DNA of 64,000 nucleotides from Thalassospira lohafexi (GCF_002844275.1 NZ_NXGX01000006.1:186001-250000); one strand, 5' to 3'; positions 1-9,811 are shown, counted from the first letter of the stretch. The notes: a model not told the origin generated them from the sequence alone. Translations and numbers: made by a program.

Positions 1-22
1 GCCCCGCACATTTGTCGGGGCC
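1..22 (-). terminator. Candidate terminator of the indolepyruvate oxidoreductase gene, cut by the window edge
   Basis: An inverted repeat with arms GCCCCG and CGGGGC lies just beyond the stop codon of the minus-strand gene that ends at 48. Any T-tract would be outside the window, so the call rests on the hairpin and its position only. Confidence 0.45.
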
Positions 23-47
23 TTTGGTTTTGGTGGTCTGTGCGGGA

Positions 48-3000
48 TTATTCCGCGGCCTTAAGGTGTTCTGGCGGGTTGCGGAACTGGTCGATCAGCT
101 CGGCCTCACGCGTTTTGACCTTTTCAATATTGCCATCTTTGATGTGACCATATCCGCGAATTTGTTCGGGCAATGCCAGAAGCGCGTTGGCAATACGTAC
201 ATTGTCATGGGTCAACCCGCCAATGATTTCGGCAACCAGCACTTCGTAATCGGTAATCAACTGGCGTTCGGCTTTGCGTTCATGGGTGCGGCCAAACGGA
301 TCAAGGGCGGTACCGCGCAGGAATTTGAACTTCGCCAGAACGCGGAAGGCATTCATCATCCATGGACCATAGGTCGATTTCGTTAGCTGACCATTTTCCG
401 GGTTCTTATCGGCAATCGCCGGTGGGGCAAGGTGGAATTTGATTTTGTAATCACCCGTGAAGTTTTTGGCCAACTTCTTAAGGAACGCTGGATCGGTATA
501 AAGTCGTGCGACTTCGTACTCGTCCTTATAGGCCAGCAGTTTGAAGTAGTATTTCGCCACTGTTCGGGTCAATTCATCCCCACCATCAAGGCGTTTTTCC
601 GCCGCGGCGACCTGATCAACAAGGGTCGTATAGCGGTTGGCATAGGCGGTATTCTGATAACCGGTCAGGAAATCGACGCGTTTGGCGATGATGTCGGAAA
701 GTTCGGTGGCAACCGGGTGAGCCTGCACTTCGTTCGGGCCAACAACCTCAAGAACGCGATTGGGTTCGTGGGCATATAACCGGCCCCAATAGAATGACTG
801 CTTGTTCATATCAACGGCCACACCATTAAGCTCAATCGCCTGCATCAGGGCTTCTTCGGTGATCGGGATCAGGCCGCGCTGCCACGCGACACCAAGCATG
901 AACAGGTTGGTGGCAATCGAATTGCCCATTAAGCGGGTGGCAATGTCACTGCCTTCGACAAAATTGACCGCGTCCGCACCACAGGTGTCGGAGATGACTT
1001 TCATATGCTCGTTGGTTTTAAGCTCAAAGTCCGGGTTGCTGGTAAAGGCACCCGTCACGGTTTCATGGGTGTTGATCACGGCTTGGGTAAAGTTGCGGCG
1101 CATTTTGGCCAAGCCTTCGTAACTTGCCGCGACCAAAAGGTCACACCCCAGCACGACATTGGCTTCGCCGGCCGGAATGCGCGCGGCATGCAGTTTACTT
1201 TGTTCGTTGGCAAAGCGGATGTGGCTGACCACAGCCCCGCCTTTTTGCGCAAGGCCGGCCATGTCAAGTCCGACAATGCCCTTGCCCTCAATATGGGCGG
1301 CCATGCCCAGCAATGCGCCGATGGTAACCACACCGGTCCCGCCAACGCCCGTGATCAGAACCGACCATGGTTCGTCGATATCAGGCAGGGTCGGGCGCGG
1401 CAGGCTGGCAAAGACGGCATCGCCATGATTGTCGCCCTTGGCAGCGGCATCTGGCTTACGCAGCGATCCGCCTTCAATCGTTACAAAGCTTGGGCAAAAG
1501 CCGTTTAGGCATGAGAAATCCTTGTTACAGGCCGATTGGTCAATGGCACGTTTGCGGCCAAATTCGGTTTCGACCGGCACCAAGGCAAGGCAGTTCGATT
1601 TTTCACCGCAATCGCCACAGCCTTCACAGACAAGGTCATTGATGAAAACGCGCTTGGGCGGATCGACCATCAGTTTGCGTTTGCGACGACGGCGTTTTTC
1701 CGCCGCACAGGTCTGATCAAACACAAGGATGGTAACACCTTCGATCTCGCGCAGTTCTTTTTGGGTGGCATCGAGTTCATCACGATGGCGGATATCCACA
1801 CCGGGGGCAAAGTCAGACCCCATCGGGTATTTATCTGGCTCGTCAGACAGAACGATGATGCGCTTGGCACCTTCGTCAAACATCTGACGGGTGACCTGTG
1901 GCACGGTCAGGGGACCATCAACCGGCTGGCCACCGGTCATGGCAACCGCGTCGTTAAACAAGATTTTATAGGTGATGTTGACACCCGACGCGACGGCGGC
2001 GCGCACGGCCAAAGACCCGGAATGGTAATAGGTCCCATCACCAAGGTTCTGGAAAACATGTTTTTCATGGGTAAAGGGTGCCTGACCGATCCAGGTCGCA
2101 CCTTCGCCGCCCATATGGGTAAAGGTTTCGGTCGAACGGTCCATCCAGTTAACCATGTAATGGCACCCGATCCCGGCCATGGCACGGCTGCCGTCGGGGA
2201 CCTTGGTTGAACTGTTGTGCGGGCAGCCCGGACAGAACCACGGAATGCGCGCGACATCCGGGCGCGGTTCGGCGATTTCCTTTTCCTTTTCGGCCAGCCA
2301 GTCAATGCGTTCATGAATGGCCGGGCTGTCATAGAACCGTTTGATCCGCTCGGCCAGAACCACGGCAATGCGGGCCGGGGTCAGCTCATCCATCGATGGC
2401 AGGATCCACTCGCCTTTTTCATCAAACTTGCCAATAACCTGCGGGCGGACATCTTCGCGCCAGTTATAAAGCTGTTCCTTGACCTGATTTTCCATCACCG
2501 CGCGTTTTTCTTCGACGACGATGATTTCCTCTAAGCCCATGGCAAATTCGCGCACATCGTCACGGTTGAGCGGCCAGCTCATCCCGACTTTTAGAACCCG
2601 AATGCCGATCTGTGCGGCGTCTTGCTCGGAAATGCCAAGGTCATCAAACGCCTGCATGACGTCAAGATATGCCTTACCCGTTGTGATGATACCAAGCCGC
2701 GCATTCGGGCTATCGATCACGGTTTTATTGAGTTTATTGACCCGCGCATATGCCAATGCGGCATAGAGCTTGTATTTCATCAGGCGATGTTCTTGCTCCT
2801 TGGGGGTATCGGGCCAGCGGATATGCAGGCCGCCCTCGGGCATGGCGAAATCATCGGGGATGATCGGAGTGATGCGGTCTGGTGCGACATCGGCCGCAGC
2901 CGAGCTTTCGACCGTTTCGGCAATGGTTTTCATCGCCACCCAGCAACCGGAATAACGGCTCATGGCCCAACCATGAATGCCGAAATCAAGGATATCCTGA

Positions 3001-3530
3001 ACACCGGATGGGTTTAAAACCGGGATTTGCGCATCAATAAAGGCATATTCGGTCTGATGGGGCAGGGTGGATGATTTGCAAGAATGGTCATCCCCGGCAA
3101 GAACAAGGACACCGCCATTTTGGGATGTGCCAGCATAGTTGGCGTGTTTAAAGACATCGCCGGACCGGTCAACGCCCGGTCCCTTGCCATACCACATGCC
3201 AAAAACGCCATCATATTTGGCATCCGGGTACATATTGACCTGTTGGCTGCCCCAAACAACGGTGGCGGCAAGGTCTTCGTTGACCCCGGCCTGAAATTCG
3301 ATCTGTTGCTTGGATAGAAACTTTTGGGCCCGCCATAATTGTTGATCCAGACCACCAAGCGGCGACCCGCGATAGCCGGAAATACAGCCCGCAGTATTAA
3401 GGCCTGCGCGCGCATCAAGCTGGCGCTGCATCAGAGGCAATCGAACAAGTGCCTGAATGCCTGTCAGATAAACCCGGCCTTCTTCAAGCGTATATTTATC
3501 ATCAAGGCTAATTGCCGCCAATTGTGCCAT
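48..3530 (-). CDS. Indolepyruvate ferredoxin oxidoreductase family protein (fused alpha and beta subunits)
   Basis: A 1160-residue enzyme of the 2-oxoacid:ferredoxin oxidoreductase superfamily, expected to decarboxylate arylpyruvates or related 2-oxoacids oxidatively to acyl-CoA using thiamine diphosphate. The order is an N-terminal pyrimidine-binding and transketolase-like part, a TPP-binding part starting near residue 433 (FCPGCPHNS), a cysteine-rich stretch near 635 (C-x2-C-x2-C-x5-C, then more cysteines), and a C-terminal gamma-type domain with GVGGTGVVTIG. I chose the ATG at 3530 because GGGAGA lies just upstream; an in-frame start at 3578 has no such support. Fused forms of about 1150-1200 residues are common in proteobacteria. 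The true substrate, an aromatic or a branched-chain 2-oxoacid, cannot be read from the sequence. It is transcribed alone. Confidence 0.9.
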   Translation of the reverse strand: MAQLAAISLDDKYTLEEGRVYLTGIQALVRLPLMQRQLDARAGLNTAGCISGYRGSPLGGLDQQLWRAQKFLSKQQIEFQAGVNEDLAATVVWGSQQVNMYPDAKYDGVFGMWYGKGPGVDRSGDVFKHANYAGTSQNGGVLVLAGDDHSCKSSTLPHQTEYAFIDAQIPVLNPSGVQDILDFGIHGWAMSRYSGCWVAMKTIAETVESSAAADVAPDRITPIIPDDFAMPEGGLHIRWPDTPKEQEHRLMKYKLYAALAYARVNKLNKTVIDSPNARLGIITTGKAYLDVMQAFDDLGISEQDAAQIGIRVLKVGMSWPLNRDDVREFAMGLEEIIVVEEKRAVMENQVKEQLYNWREDVRPQVIGKFDEKGEWILPSMDELTPARIAVVLAERIKRFYDSPAIHERIDWLAEKEKEIAEPRPDVARIPWFCPGCPHNSSTKVPDGSRAMAGIGCHYMVNWMDRSTETFTHMGGEGATWIGQAPFTHEKHVFQNLGDGTYYHSGSLAVRAAVASGVNITYKILFNDAVAMTGGQPVDGPLTVPQVTRQMFDEGAKRIIVLSDEPDKYPMGSDFAPGVDIRHRDELDATQKELREIEGVTILVFDQTCAAEKRRRRKRKLMVDPPKRVFINDLVCEGCGDCGEKSNCLALVPVETEFGRKRAIDQSACNKDFSCLNGFCPSFVTIEGGSLRKPDAAAKGDNHGDAVFASLPRPTLPDIDEPWSVLITGVGGTGVVTIGALLGMAAHIEGKGIVGLDMAGLAQKGGAVVSHIRFANEQSKLHAARIPAGEANVVLGCDLLVAASYEGLAKMRRNFTQAVINTHETVTGAFTSNPDFELKTNEHMKVISDTCGADAVNFVEGSDIATRLMGNSIATNLFMLGVAWQRGLIPITEEALMQAIELNGVAVDMNKQSFYWGRLYAHEPNRVLEVVGPNEVQAHPVATELSDIIAKRVDFLTGYQNTAYANRYTTLVDQVAAAEKRLDGGDELTRTVAKYYFKLLAYKDEYEVARLYTDPAFLKKLAKNFTGDYKIKFHLAPPAIADKNPENGQLTKSTYGPWMMNAFRVLAKFKFLRGTALDPFGRTHERKAERQLITDYEVLVAEIIGGLTHDNVRIANALLALPEQIRGYGHIKDGNIEKVKTREAELIDQFRNPPEHLKAAE

Positions 3531-3920
3531 GACCAGTCTCCCTCGGAATCTCTCTGATGTGCCGGACCTTTTACACACTGCTTATAGGGATATGGGCGTT
3601 GGTGCAGTGTTTCGGTATGGCCCGTGTGTAAATCCATCTCGCACGGTTTGCGGGACCAATGCGAGATGTCGTAATGGTAATGAATGCTGACCTTTTTTCA
3701 AAGCGAACTCGCAGTGCACAGCCCAAAACGCCCGATTGTATGGATTGACGTTACGTCAACTTAATATTTACTTATTCCGGTACCGATTTGCGCGCAATAT
3801 AATTGCGTTTCTGCTGCGGTGCGATATTTCGGGTTGGCCGAGTCTCTGCTCGGAACAGCAAAACCCACGTGGTATCGTTTGCGTGGAACTTGGGTAAAGA
3901 ATCAGGAAAGGATCATGTAG
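3531..3920. promoter_or_regulatory. Intergenic region with a perfect odd palindrome at 3745-3759
   Basis: This 390-base gap separates the divergent indolepyruvate oxidoreductase and VOC genes and shows no convincing ORF. It holds the 15-base perfect inverted repeat TTGACGT-T-ACGTCAA at 3745-3759, about 215 bases upstream of the oxidoreductase start and 160 upstream of the VOC start. It looks like a dimeric repressor or activator operator. Similar palindromes are known for regulators of branched-chain amino acid and fatty acid catabolism in proteobacteria, but assigning one here is inference. Confidence 0.4.
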
Positions 3921-4361
3921 ATGGACCAACGTGTTTCACTGATCACACTTGGTGTTGCCGATCTGGATCGGTCCCGGCGGTTTTACGAAGACGGGCTTGG
4001 CTGGCACGTCACCCAGATGGTCGAGGGTCAGGTTGTGTTCTATCAACTGTCCAATGGGCTCGCACTTGGTCTGTTTGGCCGGGCGGATCTGATCAAGGAT
4101 GGCAAGTTTGACGATGATACCGGGGCGACATTTGGCGGGCTGACATTGGCGTTTAATGCGCGCAGCGAGGCCGAGGTCGACGCGGTGATGCTTGAGGCCG
4201 AAAAAGCCGGGGCCAAAATCCAGAAACCGGCGGAGAAAGTATTCTGGGGCGGCTATTCCGGGTATTTTCGCGATCCCGACGGACATGCATGGGAAGTGGC
4301 GTTCAACCCATTCTGGGAACTTGATGACGCCGGAAACCTGCATATTCCGCCGCAGGGATAG
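3921..4361 (+). CDS. VOC (glyoxalase/bleomycin resistance) family protein
   Basis: A 146-residue protein with the vicinal oxygen chelate fold. It opens with the family motif LGVADLDRSRRFYEDGLGW and ends with FRDPDGHAWEVAFNP, where the last Glu is a usual metal ligand. Such enzymes act on small metabolites in the cytoplasm (isomerases, dioxygenases, lyases, or antibiotic-binding proteins); the substrate is unknown here. AGGAAAGGA precedes the ATG. The gene stands alone between a divergent oxidoreductase and a convergent permease, with only 12 bases to the permease stop. Confidence 0.8.
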   Translation: MDQRVSLITLGVADLDRSRRFYEDGLGWHVTQMVEGQVVFYQLSNGLALGLFGRADLIKDGKFDDDTGATFGGLTLAFNARSEAEVDAVMLEAEKAGAKIQKPAEKVFWGGYSGYFRDPDGHAWEVAFNPFWELDDAGNLHIPPQG

Positions 4362-4373
4362 CGTGTTGCCACC

Positions 4374-5564
4374 TTACGCGGTCGGCGGTTTTCGATTGCG
4401 CAAATGTGTAAGCAGGTAAATAAGCCCCCCGGCCAGCAATCCCCAAAACGCACCCGATATGCCATAGAATGTCAAACCGGCTGCCGTGACGATAAAGGTG
4501 ACAGCGGCAGCTTCACGGGCATCTTCTTGCCTGAAGGCCGCAACAGCCGATCCGGCAAACGCGCCGATCAAGGCAAGACCCGCGACGGCTTCGATCAGGA
4601 TGCTTGGTGCAAGGCTGATGAAGGCGGTGACAAGTCCGGCGAGCAATCCGAACGCGATATAAAACACCCCGCCAAACACAGCCGCCCAATAGCGTTTGGC
4701 TGGATCGGGGTGGGCATCCTTGCCTGCGCATAATGCAGCCGTAATGGCGGCAAGGTTGACCGCATGTCCGCCAAACGGGGCCGAAAGCAATGAAAAGATG
4801 CCGGTCACGGTAAAAAGAGGACCCGGTGGTGTGTCATAATCATTGGCGCGCAGAACCGCCGTGCCCGGAATGTTTTGCGATGCCATGGTGACGATGAAAA
4901 GTGGCAAGGCAATGCCAACCAGCCCGGCAAGGGTAAAGTCCGGCATGATGAATTCCACTGGTGGGGCGATGGAGTTGCCAAGGTTCGCCAAGGCATTTGG
5001 CGGAAAATCGATCCCGAAAATCATCACGCCAATAAACGCCAAAAGGGCCGCAGGCACCGCAAGCAGACGGTTAATCCGCCCGACCACCAGCCACGCAATC
5101 ACGATGGGGAGGCCCAACAGCGGATCAAAGGCAGCCGCCTTGACCGGGGCAAAGCAGAGGCCAAGCAGCACACCGGCCAGCATCGCATTGGCAAGCGGGG
5201 CAGGGATGCCCGCAACCGCACGGCCCAAGGGTTTCCAAACACCGCTGATGATGATGAGGATGGCACAGATGATAAAGGCCCCGACCGCTACGGCAAAGCC
5301 GCCGTCAATCGCCCCGGACGTTGCCAGAAGTGCCGCCCCCGGAGTTGACCAGGCAATGCTGATTGGAAGCCTTGTCTTAAGCGATAAAACAATCGCACAT
5401 AACCCCATGGAAAGGGACAGTGCCATCAACCCCGATGCTGCCTGTTCAGGCGTGGCACCAACTGCCGTTAACCCCTGTAGTACAACAGCAAATGAACTAG
5501 CCGACCCAACAAACCCGGCCAGTAGGCCCATGAAAATACTCTGGGGCGAAATATCACGCAGCAT
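4374..5564 (-). CDS. benE: BenE-family benzoate/H+ symporter-like permease
   Basis: A 396-residue, very hydrophobic protein with about 11-12 predicted membrane segments and no signal peptide. It matches the BenE family in length and in its N-terminal pattern (SIFMGLLAGFVGSASSFAVVLQGL). Family members import benzoate or similar aromatic acids with protons across the inner membrane. No aromatic-ring degradation genes lie nearby, so the substrate is open, and the symbol reflects family membership rather than shown function. It converges on the VOC gene with 12 bases between stops. Confidence 0.78.
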   Translation of the reverse strand: MLRDISPQSIFMGLLAGFVGSASSFAVVLQGLTAVGATPEQAASGLMALSLSMGLCAIVLSLKTRLPISIAWSTPGAALLATSGAIDGGFAVAVGAFIICAILIIISGVWKPLGRAVAGIPAPLANAMLAGVLLGLCFAPVKAAAFDPLLGLPIVIAWLVVGRINRLLAVPAALLAFIGVMIFGIDFPPNALANLGNSIAPPVEFIMPDFTLAGLVGIALPLFIVTMASQNIPGTAVLRANDYDTPPGPLFTVTGIFSLLSAPFGGHAVNLAAITAALCAGKDAHPDPAKRYWAAVFGGVFYIAFGLLAGLVTAFISLAPSILIEAVAGLALIGAFAGSAVAAFRQEDAREAAAVTFIVTAAGLTFYGISGAFWGLLAGGLIYLLTHLRNRKPPTA

Positions 5565-5679
5565 GGTGGCTCCGGCAGGTTGATCAAAGGTTAGTGGCGC
5601 ATGGAGAAGCCGTTAACCACAGGGTTTTTGACCCTAGCGGGAACTTTTTAAACAAACCAGTTTTTCTTGGTCTGCTGAA

Positions 5680-6834
5680 TTACCCTTGATCCTGCCGGTA
5701 CGGGCTGTGTTCGGATTTAATGAATTCTTGGTCCTGTGCGATGTGATCTTTTTCCTGAGCCAGGAATTGCGCGACCGCACGGCGTAGGCCGGGGTCGGCG
5801 ATCAGGTGGGCGGAATGGGTGATGACCGGTTCATAGCCACGCTGAATTTTATGTTCGCCCTGTGCGCCTGCTTCGACGGTTTTCAGGCCATGTTCAATCG
5901 CGATATCAATTGCCTGATAATAACAGGTTTCAAAATGTAAAAGCGGGGTACGGTCCATTGTGCCCCAGTTGCGCCCATAAAGGGTTTCGGACCCGATCAG
6001 GTTCAGCGCGCCGGCAACCATTTCGTCATCATGGAACGCCGCCACCAAAACCGTTCTGTCGCGCAACCGTTCATGCAGCAATTCAAAGAACTGCCGGGTC
6101 AGGTAAGCCTGACCCCATTTGCGGTCCGATGTATCGCGATAAAAATGGTAAAACCTATCCCAGTGTTCAGGCTTTAGATCATCACCACGCAGGGCCTTGA
6201 ACGTATATCCGGCTTCAAGAACCTGTTTGCGTTCCTTGCGCAGGTTTTTGCGTTTGCGCGAATTTAGTGCGCCGAGGAAATCGTCAAAGGTCTGATAGTC
6301 CCGATTATGCCAGTGATATTGCAAGCCGGTGCGCGTCAGAAACCCGGCGTCGCGCATTTGTTTGCTTTCGTCACCACTGCAAAAGGTGACGTGCAACGTC
6401 GCCATGCCCAGCTTTTCGGGCAGTATCGAAAGGCCTTCAATCAGCATGCGCCGCACACTGCTGGGATCGGGATGATCGTTTGCCACAAGAAGTCTGGGGC
6501 CGGTGACCGGTGAGAAGGGGACGGCTGATTGCAGTTTTGGGTAATATTGACCGCCGGCACGTTCATAGGCCTCGGCCCACGCCCAATCAAAAACATACTC
6601 CCCGTAGGAGTGTGCCTTGACATAGAGCGGGACGATTCCGATCACCAGACCATCTTCGTTTTTAAGTACAAGGTGAAAGGGTTGCCAGCCATTTTCAGCG
6701 CAGGTTGAGGCGCTGTCTTCCATGGCCGACAAAAATGCAAAGCTGACAAAGGGATTATCAGAACCAGCGCATTTGTCCCATTGGGCTTGCCCGATTTCAT
6801 GGATATCGGTGACGGTCTTGATTTCGGCGGGCAA
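5680..6834 (-). CDS. FemAB-like/GNAT N-acyltransferase (COG3146 type)
   Basis: A protein of about 384 residues related to the predicted N-acyltransferases of the FemAB_like group (the old DUF482). Supporting stretches are the central RKRKNLRKERKQVLEAGYTF and the late QGEHKIQRGYEP, both typical of this group. The family is cytoplasmic and poorly characterised; a role in envelope or peptidoglycan-related acyl transfer is only suggested by fold. I prefer a TTG start at 6834 because AGGGGA lies seven bases upstream. Another TTG at 6867 lengthens it by 11 residues but lacks a ribosome-binding site. There is no clear operon partner. Confidence 0.75.
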   Translation of the reverse strand: MPAEIKTVTDIHEIGQAQWDKCAGSDNPFVSFAFLSAMEDSASTCAENGWQPFHLVLKNEDGLVIGIVPLYVKAHSYGEYVFDWAWAEAYERAGGQYYPKLQSAVPFSPVTGPRLLVANDHPDPSSVRRMLIEGLSILPEKLGMATLHVTFCSGDESKQMRDAGFLTRTGLQYHWHNRDYQTFDDFLGALNSRKRKNLRKERKQVLEAGYTFKALRGDDLKPEHWDRFYHFYRDTSDRKWGQAYLTRQFFELLHERLRDRTVLVAAFHDDEMVAGALNLIGSETLYGRNWGTMDRTPLLHFETCYYQAIDIAIEHGLKTVEAGAQGEHKIQRGYEPVITHSAHLIADPGLRRAVAQFLAQEKDHIAQDQEFIKSEHSPYRQDQG

Positions 6835-6948
6835 GTTGTAGTCCCCTGACTTGTATTCTGATCGCAACGGGTGGCCAGTTTTATACGCAGTAGCCGGTAT
6901 ATGCGTTCAGAAGATAGGCGCATTGCGTATTTACGCAAGGGAAAGCCT

Positions 6949-6977
6949 TTGACGCAGATGTCTCAAAGTCCTATTCC
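6949..6977 (+). promoter_or_regulatory. Candidate sigma-70-type promoter of serA
   Basis: TTGACG at 6949-6954 and TATTCC at 6972-6977 are 17 bases apart and point towards serA, whose start is about 85 bases downstream. This is pattern matching only. Confidence 0.45.
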
Positions 6978-7061
6978 ATTGGGCCATGATTGTCCTGTGA
7001 CGATCACTGACGGCTCGGGATTCTCCCGTGTCGCCCTCGCTTAAGAAAAGGATGGTGCGCC

Positions 7062-8303
7062 GTGAACAGCAAACTTTCGTTGGAGAAGGACAAGATCAAG
7101 ATCGTCCTGCTCGAAGGTATCCATGAAAACGCTGTAAAGATGTTCAAACAGGCCGGCTACTCTAATGTCGACCATTACCCTGCTGCGCTCGACGCGGATG
7201 AATTGAAATCCGTTGTCTCCGAAGCGCATTTTCTGGGCATCCGTTCTCGCACCAAACTGACCGAAGAAGTCATCGACGCAGCAGGCAAGCTGACCTCAAT
7301 CGGTTGTTTCTGTATTGGCACCAATCAGGTCGATCTGAAGGCGGCTGCCATGCGCGGTATTCCGGTCTTTAACGCGCCTTATTCAAATACCCGTTCGGTG
7401 GCTGAATTGGTTCTGGGCCAGATCATCATGTTGATGCGCGGTATTCCGCAGCGTAATGCTGCTGCCCATGCGGGTGACTGGCTGAAAAATGCCAAAGGGT
7501 CCTATGAGGCACGCGGCAAGACGCTTGGCATTATTGGTTACGGTCATATCGGTTCGCAGCTGTCGGTTTTGGCCGAATCGCTTGGTATGAATGTCATTTA
7601 CTATGACGTGATCAACAAGCTTGCCATGGGCAACGCCACCACATGCACATCGATGGATGAATTGCTGGCGCAATCGGATGTGGTATCACTGCATGTTCCG
7701 GCCAATGATCAGACCAAAAACATGATCACGGCAGTTGAGATCGGCAAAATGAAGCCTGGCGCACATCTGATCAATGCGGCACGCGGCAATGTCATTGTAA
7801 TCGAAGACTTGGCTGCTGCGCTTGAAAGTGGTCATTTGGCCGGTGCGGCGCTTGACGTGTTCCCGGTTGAGCCGGCAGGCAAGGATGAGCAGTTCGAAAG
7901 CCCACTTCGGGGCATGAGTAACGTCATCCTGACCCCGCATATCGGTGGATCGACGCAGGAAGCACAGGAAAATATCGGTTTTGAAGTTGCGGACAAGCTG
8001 ATCACATATTCCGATAATGGTTCGACATTGGGTGCTGTAAACTTCCCGGAAGTGTCCCTTCCGGTCAAGGACCGCACTCATACCCGTTTCATGCATATTC
8101 ATCGCAACGTTCCGGGTGTTCTGTCGAAAATCAACGACGTGTTTTCAACGCGCGGCATGAACATCAGTGGCCAGTACTTGCGGTCCGAAGGTGGTGTTGG
8201 GTATGTCGTCGTCGAAGTCGACGAGGAAATCAAACCGGGCCTTGGTGTGCGCAAGGAACTTGCCAACATCGAAGGTACTTTGCGGGTGCGCTTCCTGTTC
8301 TGA
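7062..8303 (+). CDS. serA: D-3-phosphoglycerate dehydrogenase
   Basis: Catalyses the first step of serine synthesis, NAD-dependent oxidation of 3-phosphoglycerate to 3-phosphohydroxypyruvate. The protein has 413 residues, like E. coli SerA (about 410), with a substrate domain, a Rossmann domain (LGIIGYGHIGSQ) and a C-terminal ACT domain starting around THTRFMHIHRNVPGVL, so serine feedback inhibition is plausible. The catalytic His lies in LTPHIGGST. The start is GTG at 7062, with AAGGA upstream. It is monocistronic and ends at a strong terminator shared with the convergent acetyltransferase gene. Its product serine feeds cysE in the isc operon elsewhere in this window. Confidence 0.95.
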   Translation: MNSKLSLEKDKIKIVLLEGIHENAVKMFKQAGYSNVDHYPAALDADELKSVVSEAHFLGIRSRTKLTEEVIDAAGKLTSIGCFCIGTNQVDLKAAAMRGIPVFNAPYSNTRSVAELVLGQIIMLMRGIPQRNAAAHAGDWLKNAKGSYEARGKTLGIIGYGHIGSQLSVLAESLGMNVIYYDVINKLAMGNATTCTSMDELLAQSDVVSLHVPANDQTKNMITAVEIGKMKPGAHLINAARGNVIVIEDLAAALESGHLAGAALDVFPVEPAGKDEQFESPLRGMSNVILTPHIGGSTQEAQENIGFEVADKLITYSDNGSTLGAVNFPEVSLPVKDRTHTRFMHIHRNVPGVLSKINDVFSTRGMNISGQYLRSEGGVGYVVVEVDEEIKPGLGVRKELANIEGTLRVRFLF

Positions 8304-8329
8304 TCATAACAGCCTGATGAACATAAATT

Positions 8330-8366
8330 AAAAGGGGCGGGACCCATATGGATCCCGCCCCTTTTT
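8330..8366. terminator. Bidirectional rho-independent terminator between serA and the GNAT gene
   Basis: GGGGCGGGA pairs with TCCCGCCCC, flanked by A-rich sequence on the left and a T-run on the right. It lies between two converging genes and can serve both. Confidence 0.85.
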
Positions 8367-8384
8367 CTATTTAACGCGACGTAT

Positions 8385-8867
8385 TTATAGCTTGCGATAC
8401 ATCACCAGTGCGTCTGTTTCGCCCAATGTCGGATGCATGAAGGCATCGGGCAGGCGGCCGACAACTTCAAAGCCGAGTTTTGGCCACAGGTGAATGGCGG
8501 CGGCGTTGCTGGCGATGACGAAATTGAACTGCATCGCGCGATAGCCAAGGTCCTTGGCCCGAACAAGCGAGTCTTCACACATCTTGCGTGCAAGGCCTTG
8601 CCCGCTGGCGTTTGGGGCAACCATATAGCCGCAATTACAGACATGTGCGCCACCACCGGCCTGATTGGTCCGGATGTAATAGGTGCCAAGAATTTGACCG
8701 TCTTGCTCTGCGACCAGTGTGGTCTTGTCGGCGCCCAGCCAGTAATCGGCGATCTGGTCGCGTGTCAGGTTGGGATCAATCGCATAGGTATCACCCGCGC
8801 GCAGGATCGGTTCGACAATCGCAAGGATGGCATCCTTGTCACGTGGGGCGGCTTCTCGGATGTGCAT
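8385..8867 (-). CDS. GNAT family N-acetyltransferase (phosphinothricin acetyltransferase-like)
   Basis: A 160-residue single-domain acetyltransferase. The acetyl-CoA binding loop is seen as VAPNASGQGLARKMCE, the family's Q/RxxGxG/A signature. The protein opens with IREAAPRDKDAILAIVEP, as in small-molecule GNATs of the PAT/bar group. The acceptor substrate is unknown. I place the start at the ATG at 8867, which has AGAAG upstream; a GTG ten codons earlier has none. It follows aat by about 40 bases on the same strand and is probably co-transcribed with it. Confidence 0.8.
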   Translation of the reverse strand: MHIREAAPRDKDAILAIVEPILRAGDTYAIDPNLTRDQIADYWLGADKTTLVAEQDGQILGTYYIRTNQAGGGAHVCNCGYMVAPNASGQGLARKMCEDSLVRAKDLGYRAMQFNFVIASNAAAIHLWPKLGFEVVGRLPDAFMHPTLGETDALVMYRKL

Positions 8868-8909
8868 CGAATGGCAAACTTCTAAACTGTGAGACACGAT
8901 AATGTGTTT

Positions 8910-9557
8910 CTATTTATCGCCGCCCGACAGTGTGAGTTCAAGAAATTCCGGTTCGACCTCAAACGGAAGGTTCGCCCGCCCGGCAAGCGCCTGTGCGAGT
9001 TCATTGCGATACCGCTCACGTGGTATTTCGAGAACGCCAAACTGTTTTAAGTGATCATTGACGAACTGAGTATCCAGCAGGCTGTAGCCGCCTTGGCGCA
9101 TTAACGCGACAAGATGGACCAAGGCGATTTTCGATGCGTTGGTCGCACGTGAAAACATGCTTTCGCCAAAGAAGGCCTTGCCAAGACTGACCCCGTAAAG
9201 GCCCCCGACAAGCTGCCCGTCTTTCCAGGCTTCGATGGAATGTGCACAGCCCATTTTGTGAAGTGCACAATAGGCATCGAGAATATTATCATTGATCCAT
9301 GTGTCATCACGGTCGTCAGTTGGTTCTGCACAGGCGCGAATCACATCCGGGAAAGCCCGGTCAACATGGATTTTGAAATCACCCTTGCGCACGGCCTTTC
9401 GCAAGGAGCGCGGCACATGAAATCCATCAAGGGGCAATATCCCGCGCCATTCCGGATCAATCCAATAAAGGGTTGGATCGTCATGGCTTTCGGCCATCGG
9501 GAAAAGTCCGACAGAATATGCCCGGATCAATAGATCAGGTGTCAGTTGGTTTGACAT
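8910..9557 (-). CDS. aat: Leucyl/phenylalanyl-tRNA--protein transferase
   Basis: Transfers Leu or Phe from charged tRNA to proteins with N-terminal Arg or Lys, marking them for ClpS-ClpAP degradation (bacterial N-end rule). The 215-residue protein shows the family opening [15 protein letters not shown] and the core [19 protein letters not shown], which supports the call. Start ATG at 9557; a longer reading to 9632 gives a non-conserved tail. In alphaproteobacteria aat often follows accB-accC, as it does here, but a terminator at 9759-9793 separates it from accC, so it probably has its own promoter. Confidence 0.93.
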   Translation of the reverse strand: MSNQLTPDLLIRAYSVGLFPMAESHDDPTLYWIDPEWRGILPLDGFHVPRSLRKAVRKGDFKIHVDRAFPDVIRACAEPTDDRDDTWINDNILDAYCALHKMGCAHSIEAWKDGQLVGGLYGVSLGKAFFGESMFSRATNASKIALVHLVALMRQGGYSLLDTQFVNDHLKQFGVLEIPRERYRNELAQALAGRANLPFEVEPEFLELTLSGGDK

Positions 9558-9758
9558 GATGGCAGTGATAATGGTTTCCGTCCTGTCTATCTGACGACAC
9601 TGTACATATGTGGCGGTCGTTCGCCCTGACAAGACTGTTCAAGGCGTTTGATCATGATGTTTTTCCATCTTAGGTGCGTTTGATTAAATATTTGATGCCA
9701 ATCGTTGGCAAGACAAATGAAAGTTGCATGATCTGTCTGGCGGATGACGGCAGATCAT

Positions 9759-9793
9759 AAAAAAACGGGAACCTGAAAGATCCCCGTTTTTCG
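9759..9793 (-). terminator. Rho-independent terminator after accC
   Basis: On the minus strand an A-rich arm ending AACGGGG pairs with CCCG followed by a long T-run, just after the accC stop. The complementary A/T runs would also work in the other direction. Confidence 0.75.
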
Positions 9794-9811
9794 TGACAAT
9801 CAATTGATTGC

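Noticed and set aside
4843-5583. Long plus-strand ORFs opposite the BenE permease and other genes
   Set aside because: They are shadow frames of the strongly biased codon use on the other strand, with no family motifs or start signals.
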